Below, piece after piece: positions 43,745 to 53,008 of a stretch of 64,000 nt of DNA. Source of the stretch: JAWMQL01 sp033283165 (GTDB lineage Bacteria; Pseudomonadota; Gammaproteobacteria; Pseudomonadales; Halieaceae); contig JAWMQL010000004.1 of NCBI GenBank assembly GCA_033283165.1, positions 310,001 to 374,000 on the forward strand, in the 5' to 3' direction. The notes under the pieces are model-generated. The model saw only the letters and a program-made list of their open reading frames with translations. It was not told the origin of the DNA and searched no databases. A program made the position numbers and the translations under genes. How positions within the stretch are numbered: the stretch's first letter is position 1; each line of letters begins with the position of its first letter.

Positions 43745-45114
43745 GTAATACATCCGCACCGGACTGGCCGGACAGTTGGAAACTCCTCGAGCACGGTATT
43801 CGAAGCGGCCGTTACACCGATGCCGCGTTCGCCAGGCTGGAACATGACAAGCTGTGGCGCAAGGTCTGGCAGGCGGCGGCCCGATTGGATGAGGTGCCGG
43901 AGCCCGGGGACTACACCGTGTACGAGATCGGCGCGGAATCGGTCATCGTGGTGCGTGTCGACGAGCATACGGTCAAGGCCTACAACAATGCCTGCCCGCA
44001 CCGCGGAACCGCGCTGGCGGTCGACTGCGGCAGTTTCGGAAAAGAGCGCATCATCTGCCCGTTCCACGGCTGGCGCTGGAGTATCGACGGCACCGTGCAG
44101 TACGTGCTCGAGCGGGACCAGTTCCGCGACGGCCAGTTGCAGGACAGCGATGTGAACCTGCGCGAGCTGCAACTGGAGATCTGGGCCGGTTTCGTGTTCA
44201 TCAACTTCGACAAGGATCCGCAACCTTTCGAGGAGTTTATCGCGCCGGTCAGGGCGCTGACGGAAGACCTCGCCATCGGCGATATGCACCACATCTGGTG
44301 GAAGTCCGTGACTGCCCCGGCCAACTGGAAAGTGGCCCTGGAGGCGTTCCTGGAGGGCTACCACGTCCCCGCCACCCACCCGCAACTGGAGACGGACGCG
44401 GCGGCGTTCATCTACGGCGACGATATGAGCCAGCCGGTCCAGTACAGCCACGAGAATCACACCTACGAGAGTTTCGCCAACGGCCACGGGCGTTTCCTCG
44501 GGGGTGACAAGACGCCCATGGCGGGCCATACCGGCGCGGTGGAAGACCCGGTGGAGACGATGGCGAACCGGCTCAACCTGCTGGTCGAGGGCATGGACGC
44601 CATGATCCTCAAGGAAGATGTGGAACTGGTGCGCTCACTGAAGGGCAAGCCCATCCCGGAGGGCTCCTCCCTGGGTGGGGAGTACATGAAGGCCCTGTAC
44701 GCGGACGCCGCCGCCAAGGAGCGCCCGATGCCGAAGCCGGATCCGGCAGTGCTGGCCCAGTGGGGTGGCGAGATATTCATTTTCCCCAACCTGATGATCC
44801 TGCCCCAGGCGGGCAATGCCATGATGTACCGGGTGCGCCCGGACGGCTACAACCCGGACTCCTGCATCTTCGAGATATACTCCACCAAGACCTACCCGGC
44901 GGCGGAAACACCGCCGCGGGCAACCGTGCAGAAAATGACCGACGTCGCGGATCCCGAGCAGTTCCTGCAGATACCGCGCCAGGATTTCGAGAACATCCCA
45001 CGGATGCAGAAGGGCCTGCGCACCAGTGGCTGCAAGCAGATCTGGATGGCCAATTACTTTGAGCAGATCATCATGAACATGCACCGGGAGCTGGACAGCT
45101 ACCTGCAGGCATGA
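43741..45114 (+). CDS. Rieske non-heme iron oxygenase, alpha subunit
   Basis: Protein of 457 residues. Rieske [2Fe-2S] ligands: Cys85/His87 in CPHRG and Cys106/His109 in CPFHGW. Mononuclear iron ligands His208 and His213 in EGYHVPATHP. This is a ring-hydroxylating-type large subunit that hydroxylates or dihydroxylates its substrate with oxygen. No beta subunit, ferredoxin or reductase gene is adjacent, so partners must come from elsewhere. It is translationally coupled to the TetR gene. The substrate is unknown. Confidence 0.92.
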   Translation: MSNTSAPDWPDSWKLLEHGIRSGRYTDAAFARLEHDKLWRKVWQAAARLDEVPEPGDYTVYEIGAESVIVVRVDEHTVKAYNNACPHRGTALAVDCGSFGKERIICPFHGWRWSIDGTVQYVLERDQFRDGQLQDSDVNLRELQLEIWAGFVFINFDKDPQPFEEFIAPVRALTEDLAIGDMHHIWWKSVTAPANWKVALEAFLEGYHVPATHPQLETDAAAFIYGDDMSQPVQYSHENHTYESFANGHGRFLGGDKTPMAGHTGAVEDPVETMANRLNLLVEGMDAMILKEDVELVRSLKGKPIPEGSSLGGEYMKALYADAAAKERPMPKPDPAVLAQWGGEIFIFPNLMILPQAGNAMMYRVRPDGYNPDSCIFEIYSTKTYPAAETPPRATVQKMTDVADPEQFLQIPRQDFENIPRMQKGLRTSGCKQIWMANYFEQIIMNMHRELDSYLQA

Positions 45115-45126
45115 GCTCTGGAAAGT

Positions 45127-45149
45127 CGGCGGCCGCGGTGCGGCCGCCG
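45127..45149. terminator. Strong bidirectional terminator hairpin
   Basis: CGGCGGCCGC (45127-45136) pairs perfectly with GCGGCCGCCG (45140-45149) around a three-base loop. It sits between the convergent Rieske and acyl-CoA ligase genes, and a TTTT tract follows on the plus strand. It should stop transcripts from both sides. Confidence 0.7.
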
Positions 45150-45153
45150 GCTG

Positions 45154-46782
45154 TCAGTTTTCCCCGTTCGCCCCGGTCAGGGTGGCGGCGATCCGGTGCT
45201 TCAGCACTTTGCCGGCGTCGTTCTTCGGCAGTGCATCCCACAGTTCGACCTGTTCCGGAATCTTGAACCTGGCCACGCCGAGGCCGACCAGGTAGTCCCG
45301 TAACGCGGCCACGTCGGGTCGCGCATCCTGTTCGGGTACGATGACGGCGCAGGCGCGCTCCCCGGTGCGGGGGTCGGGCAGGCCGACGATGGCTACCTCG
45401 CGGATGGCCTCGTGCCTGACCAGCAGGTCCTCGATTTCCTTGGGCGCGATATTTTCGCCGTTGCGGATAATGATGTCCTTGAGGCGCCCGGCGATGACCA
45501 GGTAGTCGCCGTCCACCCAGCGGCCCAGGTCCCCGGTTCGGTAATACCCTTCGCTGTCGAATACCGACGCCTCGTCTTCCGGATGCACGTAGCCCACCAG
45601 CATTTGCGGGCCTCGCGCCAGCACTTCCCCCGTGTCTGTTGCCGCGTTGTCGGAATCGGCCAGTCTCACCTCGGCGATACCGGGTCTGCCGTCGGTCTCC
45701 GCCGCGTGCTCGAGATCTGCCCTATCGGTGACGCCTACCGTGGTCACCGGCACCTCGGTCGAGCCGTAGACCCGGGTCACCACGGCCCTGTCAAAGTAGG
45801 CGGCCGCCTCGCGAATCAGCGACGGCGGCACAGAGGCGCCGCCGCAAACGAACAGTTTCAGGTCGGGCAGACGGGTGCCGGTGCGCCCGGCGGCCTCCAG
45901 CAACTGGGTCAGAAACGGGGTCGCCCCGGCGAAATGCGTGCAGTGCTCGGTCGTCAGCAGCGCCACCGCCTCATCCGGTTGCCACTGCTCCATCAGTACC
46001 ACCGAAGTGCCCAGTAACAGGGGGCACTCGAAGGCGTAGATGGAACCTCCGATATGGCTGATCGGCGAGGCCACCAGGAACCTGTCGCCCGGGTCCACCA
46101 GCCAGTGCTCCCCCAGTTGCCGGATCAGGGCGTGAATCGAGTTGTGGCTGTGCATCACACCCTTCGGGCTGCCCGTGGTGCCCGAGGTGTACATGATCAT
46201 GCGCACGGCGTCCGGGTCCGGCGGCGGCAGTGCCGCGGGCTCGTCCGCCTGGAACAGCGAGGCATAGGCCTGGTGTTCGCCCGCCTCTCCGCGTACGACG
46301 ACTACCTGGGGTGGCCGGTCCAGTTGCCGCACCACGTCCGACAGCATCCGGGCACAGGGGTGGCCCCGGAATTCCTCCGGGATGAAGATCATCCGGCTGT
46401 CGACGTCGCGCAGCATGAAGCACAGGTCGTGCTCGCGCAGGGAGGGCAAGACCGGGTGTGCGACCATGCGCGCCAGGGTGGCCCCGAGGTAAATGACCGC
46501 GGCCTCGTGCCAGTTGGGCAGCATGAAGGAGATCACGCTGCCCTCCGGGAAGCGCCCGGCCAGCGTGCGCGCCAGGGCCACGGCCCTGTTGCGCAGGTCG
46601 CCCGCGGTCAGTCGCACCTCGCTGTCGATCACCAGTTGCCGATCCGGTTCCTGCGCTGCCGCACGATCCAGGGCCTCGGCCAGGGTCTCCCGGACCCAGT
46701 GGCCATCGCGGTAGGCGGCCCGGGCGCGCTCCTTGTCCCAGCGCAGGGATCTACCTGTAATGCTGCGGCGATCTGCCGTCAT
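45154..46782 (-). CDS. Acyl-CoA ligase (ANL superfamily)
   Basis: Protein of 542 residues. ATP-binding P-loop YTSGTTGSPKGVMHSH, GSTEVP in the A5 region, YRTGDLGRW, RLKDIIIRNGENI and the catalytic lysine motif PKNDAGKVLKHR. It resembles medium-chain or cyclohexanecarboxylate-type ligases. It would activate a carboxylic acid to its CoA thioester, the entry step into the pathway encoded around it. Divergent from the SDR gene at 46923 across a promoter region with a 13-base palindrome. Confidence 0.9.
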   Translation of the reverse strand: MTADRRSITGRSLRWDKERARAAYRDGHWVRETLAEALDRAAAQEPDRQLVIDSEVRLTAGDLRNRAVALARTLAGRFPEGSVISFMLPNWHEAAVIYLGATLARMVAHPVLPSLREHDLCFMLRDVDSRMIFIPEEFRGHPCARMLSDVVRQLDRPPQVVVVRGEAGEHQAYASLFQADEPAALPPPDPDAVRMIMYTSGTTGSPKGVMHSHNSIHALIRQLGEHWLVDPGDRFLVASPISHIGGSIYAFECPLLLGTSVVLMEQWQPDEAVALLTTEHCTHFAGATPFLTQLLEAAGRTGTRLPDLKLFVCGGASVPPSLIREAAAYFDRAVVTRVYGSTEVPVTTVGVTDRADLEHAAETDGRPGIAEVRLADSDNAATDTGEVLARGPQMLVGYVHPEDEASVFDSEGYYRTGDLGRWVDGDYLVIAGRLKDIIIRNGENIAPKEIEDLLVRHEAIREVAIVGLPDPRTGERACAVIVPEQDARPDVAALRDYLVGLGVARFKIPEQVELWDALPKNDAGKVLKHRIAATLTGANGEN

Positions 46783-46830
46783 TGCGCTCTCCGTGGTTTA
46801 TTTTCCCGACCCGGTGATTGCGGGCGGGGG

Positions 46831-46843
46831 CTATTAGTAATAG
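46831..46843. promoter_or_regulatory. Perfect 13-base palindrome in divergent promoter
   Basis: CTATTA-g-TAATAG lies midway between the acyl-CoA ligase (minus) and SDR (plus) starts, in the AT-rich part of the spacer. It is a candidate operator for one of the TetR proteins; no evidence of which one is visible. Confidence 0.4.
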
Positions 46844-46922
46844 ACAACACCGATGATTATACTATACTTGTGCCTGGCCTGGCGACAGGCCTGCTGCGAC
46901 AGGGAGTGAATCCGGGAGGACG

Positions 46923-47717
46923 ATGAAAATGCAAGTCGCCATCATCACCGGCGCGGGCAGTGGTATCGGTTTTGCCACGGCGAGACACCTGTACGACATG
47001 GGAATGGCCGTGGTGGGGGTGGGGCGTGATCCCGCCAAACTGGCCGCATTGGAAAAAGAGTTGGACGACCCTGAGCGCCTTGCGACCTTGTCCATCGACA
47101 TCGCTGCGGATGAGGCGCCACAGGCCATCGTCAGGCTGGCCCTGGAACGTTTCGGGCGAATCGATTTCCTGATCAACAATGCCGGCCTGGGCAGCCCCAA
47201 ACCCCTGCACGAAACCGATGACGAGTCGCTGGACCTGTTTCTCGGCGTGATGCTGCGGGCGCCGTTCCGGCTGGCGCGCGACGCGATAGTGCACATGCAG
47301 TCCGGCTCCGCCGTTATCAACGTGACCTCGACCTTTGCGGTGGTTGGCGGCCGCCGGGGCGGGGCCTACTCCGCCGCCAAAGGTGGGCTGACCTCGCTGA
47401 CCCTGCATATGGCCTGTGAATACGGTGCCCAGGGTATCCGGTCCAATTGCGTTGCACCCGGCGTGACCGTGACCGACATGGTCAAGGGCCGACTCGAAGA
47501 CAAGGGGTTCCGGCGCATGAACACCGAGATGACGCCCGCGCCGCGGCTGGGCACGGTGGACGACGTGGCGAGCACCATCGCATTCCTGTGTTCGCCGGGC
47601 GCAGCCCATATCAATGGCCAGACCATTGTGGTGGACGGTGGCTGGTCGACGACCAAGTACCTGTCGCCGGCCGCGATGAATGCCGAGTGGGTTACTGACC
47701 CGGGGGATCAGGCATAA
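46923..47717 (+). CDS. SDR family oxidoreductase
   Basis: Protein of 264 residues, classical SDR: TGAGSGIG at 9-16, INNAG, Ser in VTSTFAVVGG and YSAAK. The C-terminal GQTIVVDGGW motif is complete. It likely acts on a hydroxyacyl-CoA or hydroxylated ring. It forms a plus-strand unit with the double-hotdog protein (76 bases later) and the SDR at 48978. Confidence 0.87.
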   Translation: MKMQVAIITGAGSGIGFATARHLYDMGMAVVGVGRDPAKLAALEKELDDPERLATLSIDIAADEAPQAIVRLALERFGRIDFLINNAGLGSPKPLHETDDESLDLFLGVMLRAPFRLARDAIVHMQSGSAVINVTSTFAVVGGRRGGAYSAAKGGLTSLTLHMACEYGAQGIRSNCVAPGVTVTDMVKGRLEDKGFRRMNTEMTPAPRLGTVDDVASTIAFLCSPGAAHINGQTIVVDGGWSTTKYLSPAAMNAEWVTDPGDQA

Positions 47718-47793
47718 GCGCACGACGGCGCCCGGAACGCAAGCCGGGCCCGCCAGCTTTACTTATTAGCAACATAACAAACTGGGACAGCAT

Positions 47794-48960
47794 ATGAACG
47801 ACATGACACTGGATTGCTCCGATATCGACCGGTACCTGGGGAAACCGATAGCGCCGGCGCGCCTGAAGGAGCCCCTGCACAACAACGACTTCCGGCGCTG
47901 GGTGCAGGCCATGCACTACCCGAACCTGTTGCATTACGACACGGATTTCTCCGCCGAAGGGCGCTATGGCAGGCTCGTGGCGCCGCAGTCCTTCGCAGTC
48001 AGCTGCGACGACGGCCACGGCGCCGGCCCCGCCTGCGTCGGCCTGATCAGGAACTCCCACCTGCTGTTCGGCGGCGACGAGTGGTGGTTCTACGGCCCGC
48101 GCATTTTCGCCGGGGACGAGATCGTCAATGAGAAAGTGCCCTTCGATTACGTGGTGAAAGACACCGGTTTTGCCGGCCCCACCTGTTTCCAGCGCGGCGA
48201 CAACAACTACTACAACCAGGATGGTGATTTCATCGCCAAACAGCGTTCCACATCCATTCGTTACCGCCAGGACCTGGCCGCGGAAATGGCGGACAACTCA
48301 GACCAGTACGATGATCCGGAGTGGAGCGATAGCGCGCTGGAGGAACTGGAAGACAGGAAATACGAATACATCAGGATGATGCACGACCTGGGGCACGGCA
48401 GGCGCTACTGGGACGACGTCGATGTCGGCGACGAACTGGTCACCCGGGTGATCGGTCCGCACACGGTCGCCAGTTTCACCACCGAGTGGCGCGCCTACCT
48501 GTTCACGATCTGGGGCGGCACCCACCGGCCCGGGATGGACTTCGAAGCCATGGGTTATACGAAGGAGATGGCCGGCTACGAAAACGACCCGGTGATGGAG
48601 CGCGACAACCCCGAGTGGACGGACGGCGCCTACTTTGGCCCCTCCCGCGGTCATCTGTTCCCGCGTTGGGCGCGCTTTATCGGCATGCCGCGCGCCTACG
48701 GCTACGGCGCCTCTATGGGCGCCTGGATTCTGGACTACCTGGCCGGCTGGGCCGGCGAGTGGGGCCAGGTGGTGCACTGCAAATCCTCCTATCGCGGGCC
48801 CGCCTTTTCCGGCGAGGCCACCGTCATGACCGGTGAGATCGTGGACAAGATGACCGACGACGAGGGCCGTACCGTGGTGCAGGTAAAAGTGAAAATGGCC
48901 TCCCACCTCGGCACCGTCATGGCGACGGCGACCGCTGAAATCGAATTGCCGACCCGCTAG
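47794..48960 (+). CDS. MaoC-like/FAS1-like double-hotdog dehydratase
   Basis: Protein of 388 residues. The N-terminal half (about 1-150) matches the FAS1-like dehydratase hotdog; the C-terminal half (about 205-385; RRYWDDVDVGDEL... and PRAYGYGASMGAWILDYLAGWAGEWG) is a MaoC-like hotdog. The usual catalytic Asp/His of MaoC (D-x4-H) is not clear, so I cannot confirm hydratase activity. These double-hotdog proteins often hydrate enoyl-CoAs of sterol or branched acyl chains. Located between two SDR genes of the same operon. Confidence 0.75.
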   Translation: MNDMTLDCSDIDRYLGKPIAPARLKEPLHNNDFRRWVQAMHYPNLLHYDTDFSAEGRYGRLVAPQSFAVSCDDGHGAGPACVGLIRNSHLLFGGDEWWFYGPRIFAGDEIVNEKVPFDYVVKDTGFAGPTCFQRGDNNYYNQDGDFIAKQRSTSIRYRQDLAAEMADNSDQYDDPEWSDSALEELEDRKYEYIRMMHDLGHGRRYWDDVDVGDELVTRVIGPHTVASFTTEWRAYLFTIWGGTHRPGMDFEAMGYTKEMAGYENDPVMERDNPEWTDGAYFGPSRGHLFPRWARFIGMPRAYGYGASMGAWILDYLAGWAGEWGQVVHCKSSYRGPAFSGEATVMTGEIVDKMTDDEGRTVVQVKVKMASHLGTVMATATAEIELPTR

Positions 48961-48977
48961 GGCGAGGAAACCAGATT

Positions 48978-49904
48978 ATGTCGGAAATGCGTTTTGACGG
49001 CCGCGTGGCCGTGGTGACTGGCGGCGGGCGCGGCCTTGGCCGTGCCTACGCCGAATTGCTCGCCGCCCGCGGGGCCAGGGTGGTCGTCAACGACCCGGGT
49101 TCTGCTATCGCCGGCGAGGGGGTCGACAGTGGCCCGGCGGAGGAGGTGGTGACGGCCATCCGGGCCGCTGGTGGTGAGGCGGTGGCCTGTACCGCGTCGG
49201 TGGCCACGCCGGAGGGCGGCCAGGCCATCATCGACACGGCCATCGATCACTTCGGCCGCATCGATATCCTGATCCACAACGCCGGTAATGTGCGCTACGG
49301 CAGCCTGAAAGAAATCAGCTACGAGGACTTTGACGCCGTGCTGGACGTACACCTGCGCGGCGCCTTCCACGTCGTGCGGCCGGCGTTCCCGCTCATGTGC
49401 GAACAAGGGTACGGTCGCATCGTCCTGACCTCCTCCATCGGCGGCCTGTACGGCAATGCCAATGTGGTGAATTACAGCGTGTCCAAGGCGGGCCTGATCG
49501 GCCTGTCCAACGTGGCCGCCATCGAGGGCGCGGAGGAGGGGGTGAAATGCAACTGCATCATTCCCGCCGCGGTCACGCGCATGGCCGACGGGCTCGACAC
49601 CTCCGCTTACCCGCCCATGGGGCCGGAGCTGGTGGCGCCGGTGGTGGGCTGGCTGGCCCACGAGGACTGTTCCGTCAGCGGGGAGATGCTGATAGCGCTG
49701 GCCGGCCGCGTCGCCCGCGCCTATGTTACCGAGACCGAGGGTGTCTACCAGGACGAGTGGACGATCGAGGAGGTGGCCGGGCAGATGGATGCCATCAGCG
49801 ACACCAGCCACACCCTGGTGTTTCAGCCGGTGCCTACCGGCCACTCGGATCACCTGCGTTACAGTTTCGAGATGGCCAACCGCGGCCTCGCCGGCGCGAG
49901 CTGA
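48978..49904 (+). CDS. SDR family protein (3-hydroxyacyl-CoA dehydrogenase-like)
   Basis: Protein of 308 residues: TGGGRGLG at 15-22, IHNAGNVRYG, Ser in TSSIGGLYG and YSVSK. The extended N-terminal insertion with VVNDPGS and the C-terminal arm resemble HSD17B4/MFE-type (3R)-hydroxyacyl-CoA dehydrogenases. It fits downstream of the hotdog hydratase for beta-oxidation. Its end faces and overlaps the NmrA-like relic on the other strand. Confidence 0.85.
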   Translation: MSEMRFDGRVAVVTGGGRGLGRAYAELLAARGARVVVNDPGSAIAGEGVDSGPAEEVVTAIRAAGGEAVACTASVATPEGGQAIIDTAIDHFGRIDILIHNAGNVRYGSLKEISYEDFDAVLDVHLRGAFHVVRPAFPLMCEQGYGRIVLTSSIGGLYGNANVVNYSVSKAGLIGLSNVAAIEGAEEGVKCNCIIPAAVTRMADGLDTSAYPPMGPELVAPVVGWLAHEDCSVSGEMLIALAGRVARAYVTETEGVYQDEWTIEEVAGQMDAISDTSHTLVFQPVPTGHSDHLRYSFEMANRGLAGAS

Positions 49905-50586
49905 GACTGTCGTATCTGCTGTAGCGGGCGCTGATCGAGCGCAGTACCGTTGCCTGGTGCGGGAAATCGTCCGGACTGGCATCGCCAAACCAGGCCTTGA
50001 GATACCTGTCCGCACTGATCTGCTCCACCTCGATCTCTCTCCCCACCACGGCGGCGAGGATGCCGGCTAACTCGTAGGCGGTGTAGCGACCCGAACCGAC
50101 CAGTTCGTAGGTTGCGCCATAGTGCCGTTCTCCGTCGCGCAACACCGCCAGCGCCACGTCGGTCACGTCATCCAGGTCGACCATCGACTGGCGCCGATCC
50201 AGCGACCACGAGAGCCTGAACACGGACTCCTCAAAAGCGGGTTTCAACTTCAGGGGCAGCATGTAATTCGCGGGTTGCAATATCGTGAATTCGAGCCCCG
50301 AGGAGAGCAGGTGCTCTTCGATGTCGCGTTTTATCGCGTGCTGTACCAGGTCCGACGTGATGGCGTGCAGTACGGAACTGAAAACAAAGTGCTTTACCTG
50401 CACGGCCCGTGCCGCGTTCAGGGGCTCACTGATGTCGGCCACCAGCACGTCGGTAACGCCCGCATTGACCAGATGCTCCGCCGATTGTTCTGACTGCACG
50501 CAGGCGCGCACCGGGAGCCCGGCTGCCACCAGCTTGGGAATCAACATTTTCCCCTGGTTGCCGTTCGCTGCTGTGACCAGGATCAC
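49834..50586 (-). pseudogene. NmrA-like NAD(P)-binding protein with deletion and lost C-terminus
   Basis: The N-terminus has an intact TAANGNQGKMLIPKL NAD(P) motif. The chain jumps from DISEPLN to AARAVQVKHFVFSS, missing roughly 40 residues usual at that point in the NmrA family. Homology continues to SARYSRYDS and ends near 49909, just beyond the stop codon of the convergent SDR; the expected C-terminal GNPNVL-like tail is replaced by unrelated residues read through the SDR gene. The frame is open but the product is unlikely to be functional. Confidence 0.6.
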
Positions 50587-50712
50587 TCGTCACCGACCTC
50601 CCTGATTTTTGGCGGGTCTCAATTGTCACGCGGCCACCATGTTATTGGCTGCTTCGGGCGCGGAGAAGATACGCAGATCGAAGCACTGATGCTCATTGGC
50701 TATCGCGCGGCG

Positions 50713-50900
50713 GTCCTGGAGAAGGTCATAGTCACGGCCCAGAGGCGTGAGCAGTCGCTGCAGGATGTTCCGATATCCATTACCGCAGCGAGCCAGGAAA
50801 AGCTCGACCAGTTTGAAGTCACGAACCTGTTTGACCTGGCCAATTTCGTACCCGGGGTGATGTTTTCAAAAGCGCCTGACGACGGTCTCGTGCTGAGCCT
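50713..50900 (+). pseudogene. TonB-dependent receptor N-terminal remnant
   Basis: A short frame contains LEKVIVTAQRREQSLQDVP, the TonB-box and plug start of a receptor, followed by ISITAASQEKLDQFEVTNLFDLANFVPGV. No barrel follows; the frame runs into unrelated sequence and ends at 50997. The region is AT-rich and lies just before the HNH gene. It is the relic of a receptor, perhaps cut by insertion of the HNH unit. Confidence 0.65.
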
Positions 50901-51052
50901 GCCCGTCTCTGATACCGCCTTTACTAAGTGCAAAAGTATGTCTTGGTACGATAGCCTGGCCGCATTTGATGATTTAAATAAATTTATAAATCAATGAGAT
51001 AGGGAGAAAATAGGTCTATCGAATCAGCTTTTTCCAAGCCTGGGAGGCCGCC

Positions 51053-52183
51053 ATGAATATCGCCCAGCTCGTCACCCGCCGCAGTCTGGATGATCTTGAG
51101 GGAGAGATCATTTCACTGGCGTCACATATCAACGCGCAGGAGTATGAGTTTCTGGTGCTGGTGCGTGAGTTCGACTTGCGCCAGGGCTGGAAGGCCTACC
51201 ATTTCAACAACTGCGCCGAATGGCTGAACATGAAGTGTGGTATCTGTCCGGGGACTGCTCGCGAGAAGGTGCGTGTCGCGCGCGCCTTGTTCGATCTGCC
51301 GCTCACCGCGGGGGCCTTCCAGTCGGGGGAACTGTCCTATTCCAAGGCCCGGGCCCTGACCCGGATTGTTACCCCGGCAACTGAGGAACGGCTACTCGAC
51401 TACGCCATCCCCGCCACCGCGCAGCAGGTGGACGATCACTGCCGGAAGCTCCGCAATGTGCACCGGGAACTTGCGGGAGAAGACGCACAGCGTCTACACC
51501 GGGAGCGGTACCTCAGTCGCTCCGTGCACGGTGATGGGAGTATGACGATTTCCGTTGAACTGCCACGGGAAAGCGGTGAACTCGTGATGAAGGCGCTGGA
51601 GAGAGCTCTTTCATCAACGGACAGTGAGTCGGAGGAAACGGGTGACCAGGACGAGGAAAACCTGCAACAGCAGCAGGCGGATGCGTTGGTTGAGGTTGCG
51701 CGCAGTTACCTGGCGGGTGGGAAAGAACAGAAAAGCTGTACGGCGGATCATTACCAGGTAGTGGTACATGTGGATGAGAAGGCGCTGCGTGGTGTTCCGG
51801 ACGAAAATAGCAAAAGCGACCTGCCGATCGAGACAGTCAGGCGGCTTTGTTGTGACAGTGCGGTTGTTACCGTAGAGGAAGATGAAAATAGAAACCCACT
51901 GAACGTGGGGAGGAAGCACCGCGTGGTGCAGCCGGCGTTAAAACGAGCTTTGCTGGCCCGCGACAGGTGCTGTCGTTACCCGGGTTGCACCCACGAAAAG
52001 TGGTTGGACGCGCACCACGTGATGCACTGGGCAGACGGAGGTGAAACTACTCTGGAAAACACCATACTGCTGTGTTCAAAGCACCATCGGCTGCTGCATG
52101 AGGGAGCTTTTTCCATAAAGAGCGGCCCCGGCGGACAATGGCAGTTTCGAAGGCGCGCAGAGAACACTACGAGTAGTAGGTGA
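51053..52183 (+). CDS. DUF222/HNH endonuclease family protein
   Basis: Protein of 376 residues from ATG 51053 with GGGAGG upstream. A helical DUF222 (13E12 repeat) domain occupies about 1-230, with a Gln/Glu-rich linker. The HNH motif is CRYPGCTHEKWLDAHHVMHW, then GGETTLENTILLCSKHHRLLHEG, with the Cys pair as zinc ligands. Such proteins are frequent in mobile or repetitive loci, mostly with unknown targets. It sits in an AT-rich patch beside a receptor relic, suggesting recent insertion. Confidence 0.85.
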   Translation: MNIAQLVTRRSLDDLEGEIISLASHINAQEYEFLVLVREFDLRQGWKAYHFNNCAEWLNMKCGICPGTAREKVRVARALFDLPLTAGAFQSGELSYSKARALTRIVTPATEERLLDYAIPATAQQVDDHCRKLRNVHRELAGEDAQRLHRERYLSRSVHGDGSMTISVELPRESGELVMKALERALSSTDSESEETGDQDEENLQQQQADALVEVARSYLAGGKEQKSCTADHYQVVVHVDEKALRGVPDENSKSDLPIETVRRLCCDSAVVTVEEDENRNPLNVGRKHRVVQPALKRALLARDRCCRYPGCTHEKWLDAHHVMHWADGGETTLENTILLCSKHHRLLHEGAFSIKSGPGGQWQFRRRAENTTSSR

Positions 52184-52217
52184 TTTGCCAGCAGGTTGCT
52201 GAGAAAATCTGACAGAT

Positions 52218-52985
52218 TCAGCGCCCCCGCCAGTTCGGGCTGCGCTTTTCGGCGAAGGCGCGCGGTCCTTCCTGGGCATCCTCGCTGTGGTAACAGCGTG
52301 TCGAGGCGTGTCGGGCGGCCTGCAGGGCCGCCGAGCGGCCCATCTCGGTGGCCAGCATGACGGTTTCCCGGGCGGCGCCCACGGACAGGGGCGCACCTTC
52401 CAGTATTTCGGCGGCCAGTGCCAGGGCGCAGTCCAGTAACTCCTCCGGCGCCGCCAGCCGGTTGACCAGGCCGATCTCGTAAGCGCGCTCGGCGCTGATG
52501 GGTTTCCCGGTCAGCAGGATCTCCATCATGATGCGTTGCGGGATCATGTGGATCAGGGGTGCGGCCCAGGGCGAACTGCGCCCCACCCGGACCTCGGTCA
52601 CGGCGAAGCGGGCGCTGGTGCTGGCCACGCACAGGTCGCAGGCCTGGGCGATCATCCAGCCGCCGGCGAAGGCCACGCCGTTGACCGCGGCGATGGTGGG
52701 CTTGGTCAGCTCGATGGTGTCATAGGGCAGGGGAAACATATCCCGGGGCGGCACGGTCATGCCGGTTGCCACCATTTCCTTGAGGTCGCCACCGGCGCAG
52801 AAGGCCTTGTCCCCGGCGCCGGTCAGGATCGCCACCCGCAGCGCGGGGTCGTTCTCGAACCGCTCCCAGGCCTGGTAGAGCCCTTCGCGGATGTCCCGCC
52901 CCAGGGCGTTTCGCGCCTCCGGGCGGTTCAGGGTGATGATGGCGATGCCGTCATCGCGTGCGTCAAACAGGACTGCGTCGCTCAT
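52218..52985 (-). CDS. Enoyl-CoA hydratase/isomerase family protein
   Basis: Protein of 255 residues from ATG 52985. Crotonase motifs are present: oxyanion backbone regions FCAGGDLKEM and GVAFAGGWMIAQACDL. Typical hydratase glutamates are not obvious: the first Glu position after GG reads WM, and the second region reads EVRVGRSSPW. It may thus be a non-standard crotonase (isomerase, hydrolase or lyase). It lies 23 bases after the acyl-CoA dehydrogenase stop, in the operon that starts with the Rieske gene at 56785. Confidence 0.8.
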   Translation of the reverse strand: MSDAVLFDARDDGIAIITLNRPEARNALGRDIREGLYQAWERFENDPALRVAILTGAGDKAFCAGGDLKEMVATGMTVPPRDMFPLPYDTIELTKPTIAAVNGVAFAGGWMIAQACDLCVASTSARFAVTEVRVGRSSPWAAPLIHMIPQRIMMEILLTGKPISAERAYEIGLVNRLAAPEELLDCALALAAEILEGAPLSVGAARETVMLATEMGRSAALQAARHASTRCYHSEDAQEGPRAFAEKRSPNWRGR

Positions 52986-53008
52986 GGTGTTCCCGGCCTG
53001 GCTCGTGA

